The notes beneath the pieces are model-generated. The model made no database searches and had not been told where the DNA came from. It was given only the letters and a program-made list of their open reading frames with translations. From NCBI GenBank assembly GCA_009699205.1, contig WLOP01000006.1, positions 1 to 64,000 on the forward strand: a DNA stretch of 64,000 bases, written 5' to 3'. Positions 1-9,821 of this stretch are shown here, piece after piece. Numbering within the stretch: position 1 is the stretch's first letter; the number at the start of each line of letters is the position of its first letter. Made by a program: the position numbers and the translations under genes. The stretch is from Actinomycetota bacterium (lineage in GTDB: Bacteria; Actinomycetota; Actinomycetes; Nanopelagicales; Nanopelagicaceae).

Positions 1-6
1 ACCACT

Positions 7-28
7 ACCGAGGACCATTGCTCCCGGT
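7..28 (-). other. Hairpin downstream of rpsO
   Basis: Inverted repeat of about 7 bp (ACCG-A-GGA against TCC-CGGT, one bulged base) with a 7-nt loop, just beyond the rpsO stop codon. No T-run is visible before the window edge. rpsO is commonly followed by pnp, and this could be a processing or attenuation hairpin between the two. Function is a guess. Confidence 0.3.
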
Positions 29-40
29 TGATCGTTCTAA

Positions 41-310
41 TTAACGGCGAATACCGAGTTTTTCGATGATCGCTCTGTAACGTTCGATGTTTGTCTTTGC
101 GAGGTACTGAAGAATTCTGCGACGCTGACCAACTAGTAAAAGCAAGCCACGACGGTTGTGGTGGTCATGCTTGTTCGTCTTAAGATGTTCTGTGATTTCT
201 TCAATGCGCTTGGATAGCAAAGCGACCTGAGCTTCAGGACTTCCCGTGTCAGTAGGTGAGTTACCGTACTTGGCAATGATTTCTTTCTTTACTTCTGGTG
301 TTAGTGCCAT
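41..310 (-). CDS. rpsO: 30S ribosomal protein S15
   Basis: Complete 89-residue S15, the usual family length. S15 binds the 16S rRNA central domain (helices 20-22) early in 30S assembly. The family signature is visible: [15 protein letters not shown] near residues 22-36, the [19 protein letters not shown]-type segment near 47-65 and a C-terminal [12 protein letters not shown]. The ATG at 310 has a GGAG motif about 11 bases upstream. It is the last complete gene of the rimP-to-rpsO translation block and follows ribF by 116 bases that appear to hold its own promoter and leader. pnp would be expected next beyond the window start. Confidence 0.98.
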   Translation of the reverse strand: MALTPEVKKEIIAKYGNSPTDTGSPEAQVALLSKRIEEITEHLKTNKHDHHNRRGLLLLVGQRRRILQYLAKTNIERYRAIIEKLGIRR

Positions 311-343
311 TTATTTCTTGCTCCTTCTACTGTTCACGAGGGC

Positions 344-363
344 TTCCGGTTTGCCTCACGGAA
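344..363 (-). promoter_or_regulatory. Candidate rpsO leader hairpin
   Basis: A TTCCG...CGGAA inverted repeat lies in the 5' untranslated region of rpsO, between the proposed -10 box and the Shine-Dalgarno. S15 is known to bind its own leader in several phyla, with different structures. Whether this hairpin is such a site is inference from position only. Confidence 0.3.
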
Positions 364-388
364 ACTCGCTTTCTCGTTTGGACTCGCA

Positions 389-394
389 AGGGTA
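389..394 (-). promoter_or_regulatory. Candidate extended -10 promoter of rpsO
   Basis: On the minus strand the sequence TGGTACCCT fits an extended -10 element (TGn followed by TACCCT), in the ribF-rpsO gap. No good -35 box is seen 16-18 bases upstream (closest TTCCTT). Predicted start of transcription is near 382. Confidence 0.35.
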
Positions 395-426
395 CCAGCG
401 CACGCTCGGGATAAGGAAATCGAGCC

Positions 427-1344
427 TTAAGAGAGCAACTTTCGCGCTTGATCACAGTCGATTTTCATTTGAGTAATGAGAGGCTGGGCGCCATCAAATT
501 TCACGGTATCTCGAATCTTGGAGGCGAAATCGATGGTCGCATCTTTGTCATAAAGATCAAGCCCAACCTGATCTAGTGCATATGCCTCTACTTGAGCCGA
601 ACGCTCCCCTGGAAATGTCGGATTGGTTCCAATCGAAATTGCGCTCGGCCAACGAGAACCTTCTACGGTTAACCATCCTGCATAAATTCCATCTGATGGA
701 ACCGTATTTGAAGCGGCGGAATATCCCAGGTTTGCAGTGGGGTAACCCAACTCGCGACCACGCTTTTCGCCATGAACAATTATTCCTTCAAGGCGATGGG
801 GCCTAGAAAGTAATCTAGCCGCAGATTCAACATCCCCAGCTTGCAGAAATTTTCTGATTCGAGTGGATGAAATAACTCCACCTTCAAACTCTTTCAGCGA
901 AACTTCCTCGGCAAGAAAGTCATTAACTTTCCCTGCCTCGATCAGGTGTTGCACTTTCCCGGCGGCTTTATCGCCATAAGTGAAATTCTCTCCAACTACT
1001 ACAGCGGAAATCTTGAGGTAGCGGACAAGGATTTCTGAAACAAAATCTTCAGGAGATAGCTTCGCGAATTTGCTATCGAACTCACACACAACAACAGCAT
1101 CTGCCCCACACTCTTTGAGTAGCTCTACACGGCGTTGAGGGGAAAGCAACATCGTTGGCGCACGATCGGGTGCGAAAAATTGCATCGGATGTGGATCAAA
1201 AGTTAATGCGATAACTCCATTACCGTTACTGATCTCTTTGGCGCGGTTCAAAATTGCTTGATGGCCAAAGTGAACCCCATCAAAAATCCCAATTGCTACG
1301 GTGGCGCCAACAATTTGCTCGCCTCGCCACTGCATTCTGTTCAT
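427..1344 (-). CDS. ribF: Bifunctional riboflavin kinase / FAD synthetase
   Basis: 305 residues, normal length for RibF. It phosphorylates riboflavin to FMN and adenylylates FMN to FAD in the cytosol. The N-terminal FAD synthetase domain shows the nucleotidyltransferase motif GIFDGVHFGHQ (about residues 19-29) and a later ISSTRIRK signature (about 158-165). The C-terminal kinase domain begins near residue 180 with RPHRLEGIIVHGEKRGRELG, followed by GYPTANL, the flavokinase nucleotide/Mg site. It follows truB by 18 bases on the same strand, the standard truB-ribF-rpsO order of actinobacteria and firmicutes, so it is probably cotranscribed with truB. Confidence 0.97.
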   Translation of the reverse strand: MNRMQWRGEQIVGATVAIGIFDGVHFGHQAILNRAKEISNGNGVIALTFDPHPMQFFAPDRAPTMLLSPQRRVELLKECGADAVVVCEFDSKFAKLSPEDFVSEILVRYLKISAVVVGENFTYGDKAAGKVQHLIEAGKVNDFLAEEVSLKEFEGGVISSTRIRKFLQAGDVESAARLLSRPHRLEGIIVHGEKRGRELGYPTANLGYSAASNTVPSDGIYAGWLTVEGSRWPSAISIGTNPTFPGERSAQVEAYALDQVGLDLYDKDATIDFASKIRDTVKFDGAQPLITQMKIDCDQARKLLS

Positions 1345-1362
1345 CTGTTTATTCTCGCATCT

Positions 1363-2256
1363 TTAGTTCTTTGCCGCGAATACAGCAATCGGACGTGCAA
1401 CGCCATCGATATTGCGTAGGAGCGCCAACAACGTGCCATGCGCAACTGCGCCTGTTATCTCTTCGGTCGAATTGGCGCTAAGGGATCTCCCAAAAGTCAG
1501 TTCGAGTGCTTCATCTTCGCCAACATTTCGTATTGGGAAAATTGAACGTGCTACTTCAACAATTGTTAGCGGGGTAAAGTCACCATTCTTAAGTGCGTCA
1601 ACAGAGCATCCTTGGGATAACGTGAAGCTGGCAACTCGAGTCCGTGATAACGCATTGAGATGACCGCCGACTGAGAGTGCATCCCCGCAGTCTCGAGCAA
1701 TAGCGCGGATGAAAGTTCCTGCAGAACAAGTTACTTCGATATCCACTTCGATGGAAGATTGGTTGCGACGTATTTCCACAATATCTAACTGAGAGATTGT
1801 CACTTCGCGGGTGGGTAATTCAAACTCTTCGCCTGCGCGCACTCGTGCATGGGCACGTTCTCCGTCGATTTTTACAGCAGAAACAGAACTAGGTCTTTGA
1901 TGGATTGTCCCCCGCATTTTATCAAGGGTGCTCGTAATCATTTCGTTAGTAACACTGGCAAGAGTTTCAGCAGATGCAGTTTTGAGTACTTTACCTTCGA
2001 CATCATCACTTACAGTGCTCGCGCCGAGAACTACAGTCGCACGATAGGACTTATCTCCATCTGTAATGTATTGCAGTAAGCGAGTGCCACTGCCAAAACC
2101 CAAAACAAGTACCCCAGTAGCCATCGGATCAAGAGTGCCGGCATGGCCAACTTTTCGAGTGTTAAGTGCCCGGCGCGCAATTGCAACAACATCGTGGCTC
2201 GTCATACCCGGAGCCTTATCGACGATGAGGAATCCGTCAGTTGTCGTCGTTGTCAT
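1363..2256 (-). CDS. truB: tRNA pseudouridine-55 synthase TruB
   Basis: 297 residues. TruB makes pseudouridine 55 in the T-loop of tRNAs. Visible motifs are [17 protein letters not shown] at the N-terminus and [19 protein letters not shown] (about residues 38-56), which holds the catalytic Asp of the family (LDPMATG). The later [16 protein letters not shown] and [15 protein letters not shown] segments are also typical. Its ATG lies inside the end of rbfA (20-base overlap), so translation is probably coupled. The C-terminus from about 250 resembles a degenerate PUA-like extension seen in actinobacterial TruB. Confidence 0.96.
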   Translation of the reverse strand: MTTTTTDGFLIVDKAPGMTSHDVVAIARRALNTRKVGHAGTLDPMATGVLVLGFGSGTRLLQYITDGDKSYRATVVLGASTVSDDVEGKVLKTASAETLASVTNEMITSTLDKMRGTIHQRPSSVSAVKIDGERAHARVRAGEEFELPTREVTISQLDIVEIRRNQSSIEVDIEVTCSAGTFIRAIARDCGDALSVGGHLNALSRTRVASFTLSQGCSVDALKNGDFTPLTIVEVARSIFPIRNVGEDEALELTFGRSLSANSTEEITGAVAHGTLLALLRNIDGVARPIAVFAAKN

Positions 2257-2683
2257 CCACTATTTCTCGCGGCGCTTTATAAGGATCAGCTTCCCCAGCG
2301 TATGAGGCGTTTGCGCGAAGCGCGATCACTTCTGCATCTCTCTGGTGCACAGTCTCTAGAAGTGATTCGAGAGCAAGGGCGCTTTCGGGTAGTCCATCTG
2401 GGAAGAATTCAATGCTTGGTGTAATTCGAACGCCAAGATCTTTGCCTACCGCAGAACGAATGACCCCTTTAGCGCTATTAAGCGCTGCCGCTGTTGCCTC
2501 ACGTTGCGCTTCATCGCCAAGGACCGTGTAGAAAACTGAAGCATGCTGTAAGTCCCCAGTCACGCGGGTATCAGTGATTGTGACGAAACCTAATCGAGGG
2601 TCTTTGATTTTCCCCTCGAGTAGGCCCGCAACTACCACTTTTATGCGGTCAGCAACTTTTTGTGAACGATGTGATTGGCCCAT
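2237..2683 (-). CDS. rbfA: 30S ribosome-binding factor A
   Basis: 148 residues. RbfA is a KH-fold factor that binds the immature 30S subunit near 16S helix 1 and aids late assembly and cold growth. The sequence shows the family start [20 protein letters not shown] and the [21 protein letters not shown] core (about residues 28-48), then [15 protein letters not shown] near 105-118. The acidic C-terminal tail (IVDDNDDN) is probably disordered. It starts 2 bases after infB and overlaps truB, consistent with a nusA-infB-rbfA-truB operon. Confidence 0.95.
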   Translation of the reverse strand: MGQSHRSQKVADRIKVVVAGLLEGKIKDPRLGFVTITDTRVTGDLQHASVFYTVLGDEAQREATAAALNSAKGVIRSAVGKDLGVRITPSIEFFPDGLPESALALESLLETVHQRDAEVIALRANASYAGEADPYKAPREIVDDNDDN

Positions 2684-2685
2684 TC

Positions 2686-5370
2686 TTATGCCCGCTTCTT
2701 CTCGCGCATCTCAAATACCTGAACAACATCATCGATTTGTACATCTTTAAAGTTGCCGACGCCAATACCGCACTCGAATCCTTCGCGTACTTCGGTGGCG
2801 TCATCTTTAAAGCGCTTGAGAGATTCGATCGTCAAGTTATCGACAACGAGTTCGCCATTGCGCAACAAACGTGCCTTTGCATTACGGCGAATGATTCCGT
2901 CAAGCACGATGGAACCTGCGATATTTCCAAACTTGCTCGATTTGAAGATCTCGCGAATCTGGGCATTCCCAAGAACAACTTCTTCGAATTCTGGCTTGAG
3001 CAGTCCCTTGAGGGAAAGTTCAATCTCTTCGATTGCGTTGTAGATGACTGAGTAGAAGCGAACTTCAACCCCTTCTTGATCAGCGAAAATCGCAGTTTGT
3101 GGTTCAGGCTTAACGTTGAACCCAATCACTACGGCTGTTGAGGCAGATGCAAGAGTGATATCGCTCTTAGTAATTGCTCCTACGCCACGGTGGATAACTC
3201 GAAGATCAACTTCGGCTCCGACATCAAGTTGCAAGAGCGCATCTTCGAGAGCTTCGACCGAACCGCTAACGTCTCCCTTAAGAATGAGGTTGAGTGTGGT
3301 GATCTTGGATTGCTCCATAAAGTCTTCGAGCGAAACCTTCTTGCGAGCCTTAGCGAGTTGTGCATTACGTTCTGCTGCCTGACGTTTTTCGGCAATCTGG
3401 CGTGCAGTACGGTCATCACTTGCAACCAGGAAAGTATCGCCGGCACTTGGCACCGAAGTGAATCCAAGTACTTGCACTGGACGTGAAGGGCCCGCAGTTT
3501 CAACTATTCCGCCGTGTTCATCAAGCATCGCGCGGACGCGACCAAATGAACCACCGGCAACAATTGGATCTCCCACTTTGAGAGTTCCACGTTGTACGAG
3601 AACTGTGGCAACTGGACCGCGACCACGATCGAGGTGCGCTTCAATTGCAACACCACGAGCATCATCTTCTGCAATTGCCTGAAGATCAATAGCTGCATCT
3701 GCGGTTAAGAGAATTGAATCAATAAGTTCCTTGATTCCGTCTCCTGTTTTGGCAGAAACGTTTACGAAAATCGTATCTCCGCCGTACTCCTCCGCAATCA
3801 AGTTGTACTCGGTTAATTGCTGACGGACCTTATCTGGGTTGGCGCCTTCCTTATCAATTTTGTTAACGGCAACAACGATTGGTACATCCGCTGCTTGCGC
3901 ATGGTTGAGTGCTTCAATTGTTTGTGGCATCACACCATCATCTGCTGCGACTACCAATACTGCGATATCAGTCACCTTGGCGCCTCGAGCACGCATTGCT
4001 GTAAATGCTTCGTGACCTGGGGTATCGATAAAGGTAATGGCGCGATCTAATCCATTGTGATTGTGGTGAATTTGGTAAGCACCGATATGTTGGGTAATTC
4101 CACCCGCTTCAGATTTAACAACTTCTGTTTGGCGGATAGCATCGAGCATACGCGTCTTACCATGATCGACGTGGCCCATGACGGTGACAACTGGCGGACG
4201 TGTTACCAACATCGAAAGATCAAGATCTGACAATTCGGCATCCAAATTGATATCAAATGTCTGCAAGAGTTCGCGATCTTCATCTTCTGGGCTAACGATT
4301 TGAATGAGATAGCCCAATTCGGCACCAAGAAGTGCGAAAGTATCTTCATCAACAGACTGAGTTGCGGTAACCATTTCACCTAAATGAAAGAGCGCTGCTA
4401 CAAGTGCCGCTGGATCAGCATTGATTTTATCTGCAAAGTCAGCAAGAGATGCACCGCGTCGCATACGAATTGGAGTTTTACCATCTCCGTGCGGAACAAC
4501 TGCCCCACCTAATTGTGGCGCTTGCATATTGTCGAATTCATCACGAAGAGCTTTTCTGCTCTTTGGTTTTCTCTTACTCGACTTGCTTGCATTCTTTCCG
4601 AAAGCTCCGCCGGTACTTCCGCGTTGCGGACGACCTGCTCCACCTGGACGTGCCGGTGCACCACCTGGTGCGCCTGCTCCTGCACTCGGTGTGCGGTAAG
4701 GACTACCTGGCGCACCAGTTGATGGCGCTCCAGTACGTGGCGGATAATTTCCTGTTCCTCCACTTTGCGGTGGACGAGATGATGCAGGGCGTGCAGCAAA
4801 TCCAGGACGAACTGAACCAGGACGTGGACCAGACATACCAGGACGTGGACCACCGCCACCTGCACCAGCAGGTCGTTGTGGTGGTCGCGGCATTGATGAT
4901 CCTGCAGAGAAAGGATTATTTCCAGGACGTGGAGTTGGCGGACGTGGAGTTCCAAATGGATTATTTCCAGGACGTGGTGCAGCAGGACGTGCGGCAATTT
5001 CCGATGGCGCAGGTGATGGCGGAGGCGTTGGCGCTGCGGGACGTGCGTCTGCTGCTGCTTTTTGAGCAGTAGCTTGTTGCGCTAATTCTGGTGAAATTTC
5101 AGCAAGAAGTTCTACGGCAGCCTCTGGGGTAAGAGTGGGTGTATCGCTCTTTTTCGCCGCACTCTTCTTGGCAGCAGCTTTCTTCATTGGTTTTTTCTCT
5201 TCAACTGGCTTTGCATCAGGATAGAGCTCCAGCAGTTTACGGACTACTGGTGCTTCAACAGTTGATGATGCCGAGCGAACGAATTCGCCCATTTCTTGGA
5301 GTTTTGCAAGGACGACCTTGCTCTCCATACCGAGTTGTTTTGCTAACTCATGTACGCGGACCTTTGACAC
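2686..5370 (-). CDS. infB: Translation initiation factor IF-2
   Basis: 894 residues, long form. IF-2 is the GTPase that brings initiator fMet-tRNA to the 30S and promotes subunit joining. An N-terminal IF2-N helix domain ([15 protein letters not shown]) is followed by a Lys/Ala stretch and a Pro/Gly/Ala/Arg-rich low-complexity linker (about residues 100-265, with two PRPGNNPF repeats). GTPase motifs are all visible: GHVDHGKT (about 397-404), the [10 protein letters not shown] switch, [12 protein letters not shown] and SAKTG. Domains II-IV follow to the C-terminus with the usual [11 protein letters not shown]. The YlxR gene precedes it by 72 bases. The linker composition is normal for actinobacterial IF-2. 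Confidence 0.98.
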   Translation of the reverse strand: MSKVRVHELAKQLGMESKVVLAKLQEMGEFVRSASSTVEAPVVRKLLELYPDAKPVEEKKPMKKAAAKKSAAKKSDTPTLTPEAAVELLAEISPELAQQATAQKAAADARPAAPTPPPSPAPSEIAARPAAPRPGNNPFGTPRPPTPRPGNNPFSAGSSMPRPPQRPAGAGGGGPRPGMSGPRPGSVRPGFAARPASSRPPQSGGTGNYPPRTGAPSTGAPGSPYRTPSAGAGAPGGAPARPGGAGRPQRGSTGGAFGKNASKSSKRKPKSRKALRDEFDNMQAPQLGGAVVPHGDGKTPIRMRRGASLADFADKINADPAALVAALFHLGEMVTATQSVDEDTFALLGAELGYLIQIVSPEDEDRELLQTFDINLDAELSDLDLSMLVTRPPVVTVMGHVDHGKTRMLDAIRQTEVVKSEAGGITQHIGAYQIHHNHNGLDRAITFIDTPGHEAFTAMRARGAKVTDIAVLVVAADDGVMPQTIEALNHAQAADVPIVVAVNKIDKEGANPDKVRQQLTEYNLIAEEYGGDTIFVNVSAKTGDGIKELIDSILLTADAAIDLQAIAEDDARGVAIEAHLDRGRGPVATVLVQRGTLKVGDPIVAGGSFGRVRAMLDEHGGIVETAGPSRPVQVLGFTSVPSAGDTFLVASDDRTARQIAEKRQAAERNAQLAKARKKVSLEDFMEQSKITTLNLILKGDVSGSVEALEDALLQLDVGAEVDLRVIHRGVGAITKSDITLASASTAVVIGFNVKPEPQTAIFADQEGVEVRFYSVIYNAIEEIELSLKGLLKPEFEEVVLGNAQIREIFKSSKFGNIAGSIVLDGIIRRNAKARLLRNGELVVDNLTIESLKRFKDDATEVREGFECGIGVGNFKDVQIDDVVQVFEMREKKRA
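4913..4977 (-). repeat. Direct repeats in the infB linker
   Basis: The 20-bp word GGATTATTTCCAGGACGTGG occurs at 4913-4932 and again at 4958-4977 (plus-strand reading). It encodes the repeated PRPGNNPF motif of the IF-2 linker. Shorter CCAGGACGTGG-like units recur through about 4790-4990. The repeat is in frame (45 bp period), consistent with slippage or duplication in a disordered linker. Confidence 0.8.
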
Positions 5371-5442
5371 AGTGCTCCTGTCTTGGCCCGCAATTTTCTA
5401 GGATGCGAGCCTTAGTTGTCTAACCTCATGATCTGTACAAGC

Positions 5443-5709
5443 TCATTTGAGTTTCATATCTTTCGCATCCATTTCGTTGATGTAATGAAGTAATTCGCTG
5501 CCATCACACTGAGCACCACATCGGTAAGCCCGAGTAAATGATCCATGTTCGACTGCTTTTCCTGCACATTTTTGATGTACCCATGCGCCCCGACCTGGAG
5601 CGATAGCGCGTGGATCGGGAAAAAGTTTTCCCTCTACACAGACCACACGAAGTAACATCGTTGGATTTTCGCGTTTACGACAACCAATACAACTCCGAAT
5701 GGGGTTCAT
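5443..5709 (-). CDS. ylxR: YlxR family RNA-binding protein (DUF448)
   Basis: 88 residues. YlxR proteins are small nucleic-acid-binding proteins in the nusA-infB operon; in some bacteria they modulate RNase P, and other roles have been proposed. The family hallmarks are present: N-terminal RSCIGCRKRENP with two cysteines, and DPRAIAPGRGAWVH (about residues 32-45) followed by another Cys. It sits between nusA (57 bases upstream) and infB, the conserved position. The C-terminal about 20 residues are not conserved. Confidence 0.93.
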   Translation of the reverse strand: MNPIRSCIGCRKRENPTMLLRVVCVEGKLFPDPRAIAPGRGAWVHQKCAGKAVEHGSFTRAYRCGAQCDGSELLHYINEMDAKDMKLK

Positions 5710-5766
5710 GGCGCCTCACCGTTTGAATTCAACAGTGCAAACCTTACCGCGCGATGAAGAAAAGCC

Positions 5767-6765
5767 CTAAATCTGGCCGGAATCAGGCCCATTGAGTGGC
5801 GCTGGCGCATCCGAATGAATATCGATACGCCAGCCAGTTAATCTGGCAGCCAGGCGAGCGTTCTGTCCATCTTTACCGATTGCCAGTGAGAGTTGGTAAT
5901 CGGGAACGGTTACTCGAGCCGAACGTGTCACCATATCTACAATCTCAACTTTTTCCACGCGAGCCGGTGCTAGCGCATGCCCAACAAATACTGCCGGGTC
6001 CTCTGACCAATCAACGATATCGATTTTCTCGCCATGCAATTCATCCATTACTGCGCGAGCACGTGCACCCAGCGGACCAATGAGCGATCCCTTTGGACTC
6101 ACACCTGCGCGATGTGTCCGAACGGCAATCTTGGTTCGGTGACCCGCTTCACGAGCTACCGCCATAATTTCAACGATGCGATCGGTAATTTCTGGAACTT
6201 CTAAAGCAAAAAGTTGCTTCACTAAAGCTGGGTGACTTCGGGAAAGAGTTACCTCTGGACCTTTGAGTCCTTGTTTTACATCGACAACGAAACACTTGAT
6301 GCGCTCTCCGTGGGCGAAAACTTCACCAGGAACTTGCTCTTGATGTGGGACCTTGCCTTCGATGCGTCCTAAGTTCACATAGATCATGCGTGGATCGCGC
6401 CCTTGTTGAACAACTCCAGAAACCACATCGCCAACAGATGCCGTAAATTCTCCGACAATCGATGCATCGTTCTGTTCGCGCATCTTGAGCTTGATTACTT
6501 GGCGCGCTGTTGATGTGGCAATTCTGCTAAAGCCCGCTGGTTCGTCGACAATCTCATCAATCTTCTCGCCATCTTCACCGAATACAGAAACTAGAATTTT
6601 TATTTCGCCAGTATCGCGATCTAAATGCGCTGCCGCTCCGCGCTTGGCATCATCTGATTGAAAATAGGCAGTAAGAACGGCAGATTCGATTGCTGTAATT
6701 AGCTGAGCTAAGGGAATTTCACGCTCGATAGTTAAAGATGCAAGTAGCTTCATATCTACATGCAT
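5767..6765 (-). CDS. nusA: Transcription termination/antitermination protein NusA
   Basis: 332 residues, typical of actinobacterial NusA, which lacks the C-terminal acidic repeats of enterobacteria. It binds RNA polymerase and nascent RNA and affects pausing, termination and antitermination. Order of domains: N-terminal polymerase-binding domain (1-105), S1 domain (about 108-180, VGDVVSGVVQQGRDPRMIYV), then two KH domains, the second with AIGKDGQNARLAARLTGW (about 295-312). The ATG overlaps the rimP stop by one base (TGATG). An in-frame ATG at 6753 is a possible alternative start. Confidence 0.97.
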   Translation of the reverse strand: MHVDMKLLASLTIEREIPLAQLITAIESAVLTAYFQSDDAKRGAAAHLDRDTGEIKILVSVFGEDGEKIDEIVDEPAGFSRIATSTARQVIKLKMREQNDASIVGEFTASVGDVVSGVVQQGRDPRMIYVNLGRIEGKVPHQEQVPGEVFAHGERIKCFVVDVKQGLKGPEVTLSRSHPALVKQLFALEVPEITDRIVEIMAVAREAGHRTKIAVRTHRAGVSPKGSLIGPLGARARAVMDELHGEKIDIVDWSEDPAVFVGHALAPARVEKVEIVDMVTRSARVTVPDYQLSLAIGKDGQNARLAARLTGWRIDIHSDAPAPLNGPDSGQI

Positions 6766-7238
6766 CAGAGGTCATCGCCTTTACGATTGAATTCAATTTC
6801 AACGAGAGCTTTCTTGATATCGGCGTAATTAACAATCTCTTCGCGCGAAACTTTCTCTTCAATCAGCAGGGTAACAGTGCTCTCATTTGAGGCGGCAATT
6901 CGGCCCGTGACAACTTGGCCTGACAATAGAACGATGCGAACGAGGCGAGAAAGGTTCTTTCTCCAATGACGGGGCAACGTTAAAGGTCTATCCACTCCAG
7001 GCGAGGTCACTTCGAGAGTAAAAGGTGTCTGCCCCATGAAAGGAGCTTCGTCCAAGATTGCTGAGATCTCTTTGGAAACGAGAGTAACTTGATCTAGATT
7101 TAAACTTATTTCTCCATCGACAATGCAGGTAACAACGCGACGATTACTTGGGGAAGCAATATGAACTTCTTCAAGGAAGAAGCCGGCACTTTCGACAACT
7201 GGCGTCAAGGCTTCTTGAATAATTTCTACAAGTGACAT
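6765..7238 (-). CDS. rimP: Ribosome maturation factor RimP
   Basis: 157 residues, normal length. RimP binds free 30S subunits and helps incorporate S19 and S12. The sequence has the characteristic LEEVHIASPSNRRVVTCIVD first strand segment, the DEAPFMGQTPFTLEVTSPGVDRPL signature (about residues 62-85) and the C-terminal SH3-like domain ending KKALVEIEFNRKGDDL. It is the first gene of the nusA operon in most bacteria, and the one-base overlap with nusA supports cotranscription here. The upstream 53 bases to the TSUP gene show no clear promoter. Confidence 0.95.
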   Translation of the reverse strand: MSLVEIIQEALTPVVESAGFFLEEVHIASPSNRRVVTCIVDGEISLNLDQVTLVSKEISAILDEAPFMGQTPFTLEVTSPGVDRPLTLPRHWRKNLSRLVRIVLLSGQVVTGRIAASNESTVTLLIEEKVSREEIVNYADIKKALVEIEFNRKGDDL

Positions 7239-7291
7239 CTATTTCTCTTTCTATGAAGTTGTACGAGGAGCATAACTCAGAAGGCCCGCAT

Positions 7292-8080
7292 CTACCAATG
7301 CGTAATGGTGTCTATCCCGACTTTGACGATTAAAGCTAGGGTCACAAAGAGAAAGAATTTGCGCACCAAAGTTGAACCGCCGCGTATTGCCACCTTCGCT
7401 CCGATAATCCCTCCGGATATATTTGCCATACCTAATACGAGCCCGACTTTCCAAAGAATCACCCCGTGGGCACCGAAGATTGCAATCGCCCCGAGATTTG
7501 TAGCCACATTAACTACTTTTGCCATGGATGAGGCCGTGAGGAAGGCAAATCCTAAACTCGCCACCAATACCACCATCAAGAAAGTGCCCGTTCCTGGACC
7601 GAAAATTCCATCATAGAAACCAATTCCAGCACCTGCGGTTACTGCAATCAGGGAGCGTCGTTTAGGTGAGTGACGTAACGATTCCACTTCCCCCAGTTTT
7701 GGTTTGCGCCATGTGTAGATGACAACTGCGACTAGCAGAACGAAAACTAAGGGACGAAGTGCATTTGTTGAAATGTGCGACGCGAGCAGTGCGCCTGACA
7801 TCGAACCGACGAAGGCAGGCAGCGCCATAAGAGCTGTGAAGCGAAGATCGGGTTTAACTCTTCTTCGATAAAGAATCGCGGCGGCGCTGGTGCCAAATAT
7901 CGATGAAAGTTTATTAGTACCGAGAACTTGCACTGTTGCAGATTGAGGTAACCCAATCAGGAGCGCAGGCAACTGGACCAATCCTCCGCCTCCGGCAATT
8001 GCATCTACAAAGCCAGCGCCGAGTGCAGCGATAGCCATGAAAATCATTGCTGCCAAGGAGATATCTCCGAAGATATGCAT
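7292..8080 (-). CDS. TSUP (TauE/SafE) family membrane permease
   Basis: 262 residues, hydrophobic throughout with about eight likely transmembrane segments. The TSUP family moves sulfur-containing or organic anions (sulfite, sulfoacetate, others); the substrate cannot be read from the sequence. The family N-terminal repeat GAGFVDAIAGGGGLVQLPALLIGLP (residues about 21-45) and its second-half counterpart GFYDGIFGPGTGTFL (about 155-169) are clear. Its ATG overlaps the proS stop codon (TAATG), so it is likely translationally coupled to proS. A permease between proS and rimP is not part of the usual gene order here and may be a lineage-specific insertion. Confidence 0.85.
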   Translation of the reverse strand: MHIFGDISLAAMIFMAIAALGAGFVDAIAGGGGLVQLPALLIGLPQSATVQVLGTNKLSSIFGTSAAAILYRRRVKPDLRFTALMALPAFVGSMSGALLASHISTNALRPLVFVLLVAVVIYTWRKPKLGEVESLRHSPKRRSLIAVTAGAGIGFYDGIFGPGTGTFLMVVLVASLGFAFLTASSMAKVVNVATNLGAIAIFGAHGVILWKVGLVLGMANISGGIIGAKVAIRGGSTLVRKFFLFVTLALIVKVGIDTITHW

Positions 8081-9804
8081 TAAGAAAGGAGCGCCACAAT
8101 CGCACCCGCTGCAACGTCAAGGGCAACCTCAGTGCGATCTCCCGTTGCGCGAACTCGAACTTCAACGTTGCCATCGGCTAATGATTTACCAACCACCACG
8201 ATGATTGGATTTCCGATTAATTCAGCATCCTTGAATTTAACTCCAGGGCTCGCATCTCGCCGATCATCGAGCATCACAGTCTTGCCCAACTTCTCAATTT
8301 CCTCGCCAAGGGCTAATGCCACGTTAAAAGGATTGTCCTCTTTACCTGTAGCGACGATATGTACATGCGCTGGTGCAATCTCTGCTGGCCAGCACAAGCC
8401 AATCTCATCATGAGTCTGTTCGGCGATAGCTGCAACTGCGCGCGAAACACCGATGCCGTAAGAACCCATTGTCACGACGCGAGATTTGCCGTCGCTATCA
8501 AGGACAGTTAAATCCAGAGCTTGCGCGTATTTGCGTCCCAGTTGGAAGATATGACCAATCTCAATTGCGCGATCGATGATGATTGGGGATGAACATGTGG
8601 GACATGCATCACCCTTAATGACTTCGGCAGCATCTACATAATTCGTAACTTCAAAATCGCGGCCGTTGACAACGTTGAGTGCGTGGCAATCCTTTTTGTT
8701 TGCACCAGTAACCCATGAAGTTCCTGGCCCGATGCGAGGATCCGCGTATACGGTGACCCCAAGTTTTTGCGCATCTTGAGGGCCGACATATCCCTTAACT
8801 AAGCCAGGATTTTTTGCGAAATCGGCATCCTCAAATAATCGAAGTTCTTGTACGCCTTCGAGGTTGGCTTGAAGTCGCTTAAGATCTACTTCGCGGTCAC
8901 CGGGCACGAGGACGGAGATAATTTCGCCGTCAGCTATAAGCAAAACATTCTTGAGTGTGTTTGCCCCGGTGTATCCCCCACCGAATCTTTCATTAAGGAC
9001 AGCGACTAATGAATCAATCGTTGGGGTGTTTGGTGTATCTACCTCTTGCAGAGGCGCTACTTTAGATGAATCAACAGGAAGAACCGCAGTTCTCATCGCT
9101 TCGACATTTGCGGCATAACCGCATTTCTCGCAAAGTACGTAGGTGTCTTCTCCTGTTTCACATGGAGCTAGGAATTCTTCAGACCCTGAGCCACCCATAG
9201 CGCCGGCAACTGCTTTAACGATGTTGTACTTAAGACCTAGACGATCGAATGTTTTGATGTAGGCGGCTCGATGCTTGTTATATGACTCAATCAAACCTTC
9301 ATCAGTGAGATCAAAAGAGTAAGAATCTTTCATGACAAATTCACGGCCACGGATGATGCCGCTACGTGGGCGAGTCTCATCGCGATACTTAGTTTGAATT
9401 TGATAGAGCGCTAAAGGTAGATCCTTATATGAGGAGTATTCGCCTTTGACCATAAGAGTGAACATCTCTTCGTGCGTTGGTCCCAAGAGATAATCGCCCC
9501 CTTTGCGATCTTGAAGGCGGAACAAATCTGGGCCATATTCATTCCAGCGATTTGTTGCTTCATAAGGTTCGCGGGGCAAAAGCGCTGGGAAATGCACCTC
9601 TTGAAAACCGGCAGCATCCATCTCTTCGCGCACAATGCGCTCAATATTACGAAAAGTGATGTAACCCAGAGGCAACCACGAATACACACCTGCGGCTATG
9701 CGACGAATATAGCCTGCACGAACTAAGAGGCGATGGCTTGCAACTTCTGCATCAGCTGGATCATCGCGCAAAGTACGAAGAAAGAGTGTGGACATTCGTA
9801 ACAT
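8080..9804 (-). CDS. proS: Prolyl-tRNA synthetase (bacterial type)
   Basis: 574 residues, the bacterial ProS type with an editing INS domain between class II motifs 2 and 3. It charges tRNA-Pro with proline. Motif 2 is seen at [19 protein letters not shown] (about residues 142-160), the INS editing region about 230-390 includes [16 protein letters not shown], and motif 3 is [18 protein letters not shown] (about 445-462). The anticodon-binding domain is C-terminal. The N-terminus [20 protein letters not shown] matches the family; the second Met (position 4) is an equally good start. It follows ispG by 17 bases. Confidence 0.97.
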   Translation of the reverse strand: MLRMSTLFLRTLRDDPADAEVASHRLLVRAGYIRRIAAGVYSWLPLGYITFRNIERIVREEMDAAGFQEVHFPALLPREPYEATNRWNEYGPDLFRLQDRKGGDYLLGPTHEEMFTLMVKGEYSSYKDLPLALYQIQTKYRDETRPRSGIIRGREFVMKDSYSFDLTDEGLIESYNKHRAAYIKTFDRLGLKYNIVKAVAGAMGGSGSEEFLAPCETGEDTYVLCEKCGYAANVEAMRTAVLPVDSSKVAPLQEVDTPNTPTIDSLVAVLNERFGGGYTGANTLKNVLLIADGEIISVLVPGDREVDLKRLQANLEGVQELRLFEDADFAKNPGLVKGYVGPQDAQKLGVTVYADPRIGPGTSWVTGANKKDCHALNVVNGRDFEVTNYVDAAEVIKGDACPTCSSPIIIDRAIEIGHIFQLGRKYAQALDLTVLDSDGKSRVVTMGSYGIGVSRAVAAIAEQTHDEIGLCWPAEIAPAHVHIVATGKEDNPFNVALALGEEIEKLGKTVMLDDRRDASPGVKFKDAELIGNPIIVVVGKSLADGNVEVRVRATGDRTEVALDVAAGAIVALLS

Positions 9805-9821
9805 ATGTTGAGAACCGCTTT

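Noticed and set aside
4449-5072. Plus-strand 207-codon open frame opposite infB
   Set aside because: It lies wholly within infB on the other strand and its His/Val/Gln/Asp-rich sequence is the antisense of the Pro/Gly/Arg linker; no ribosome site or family likeness.
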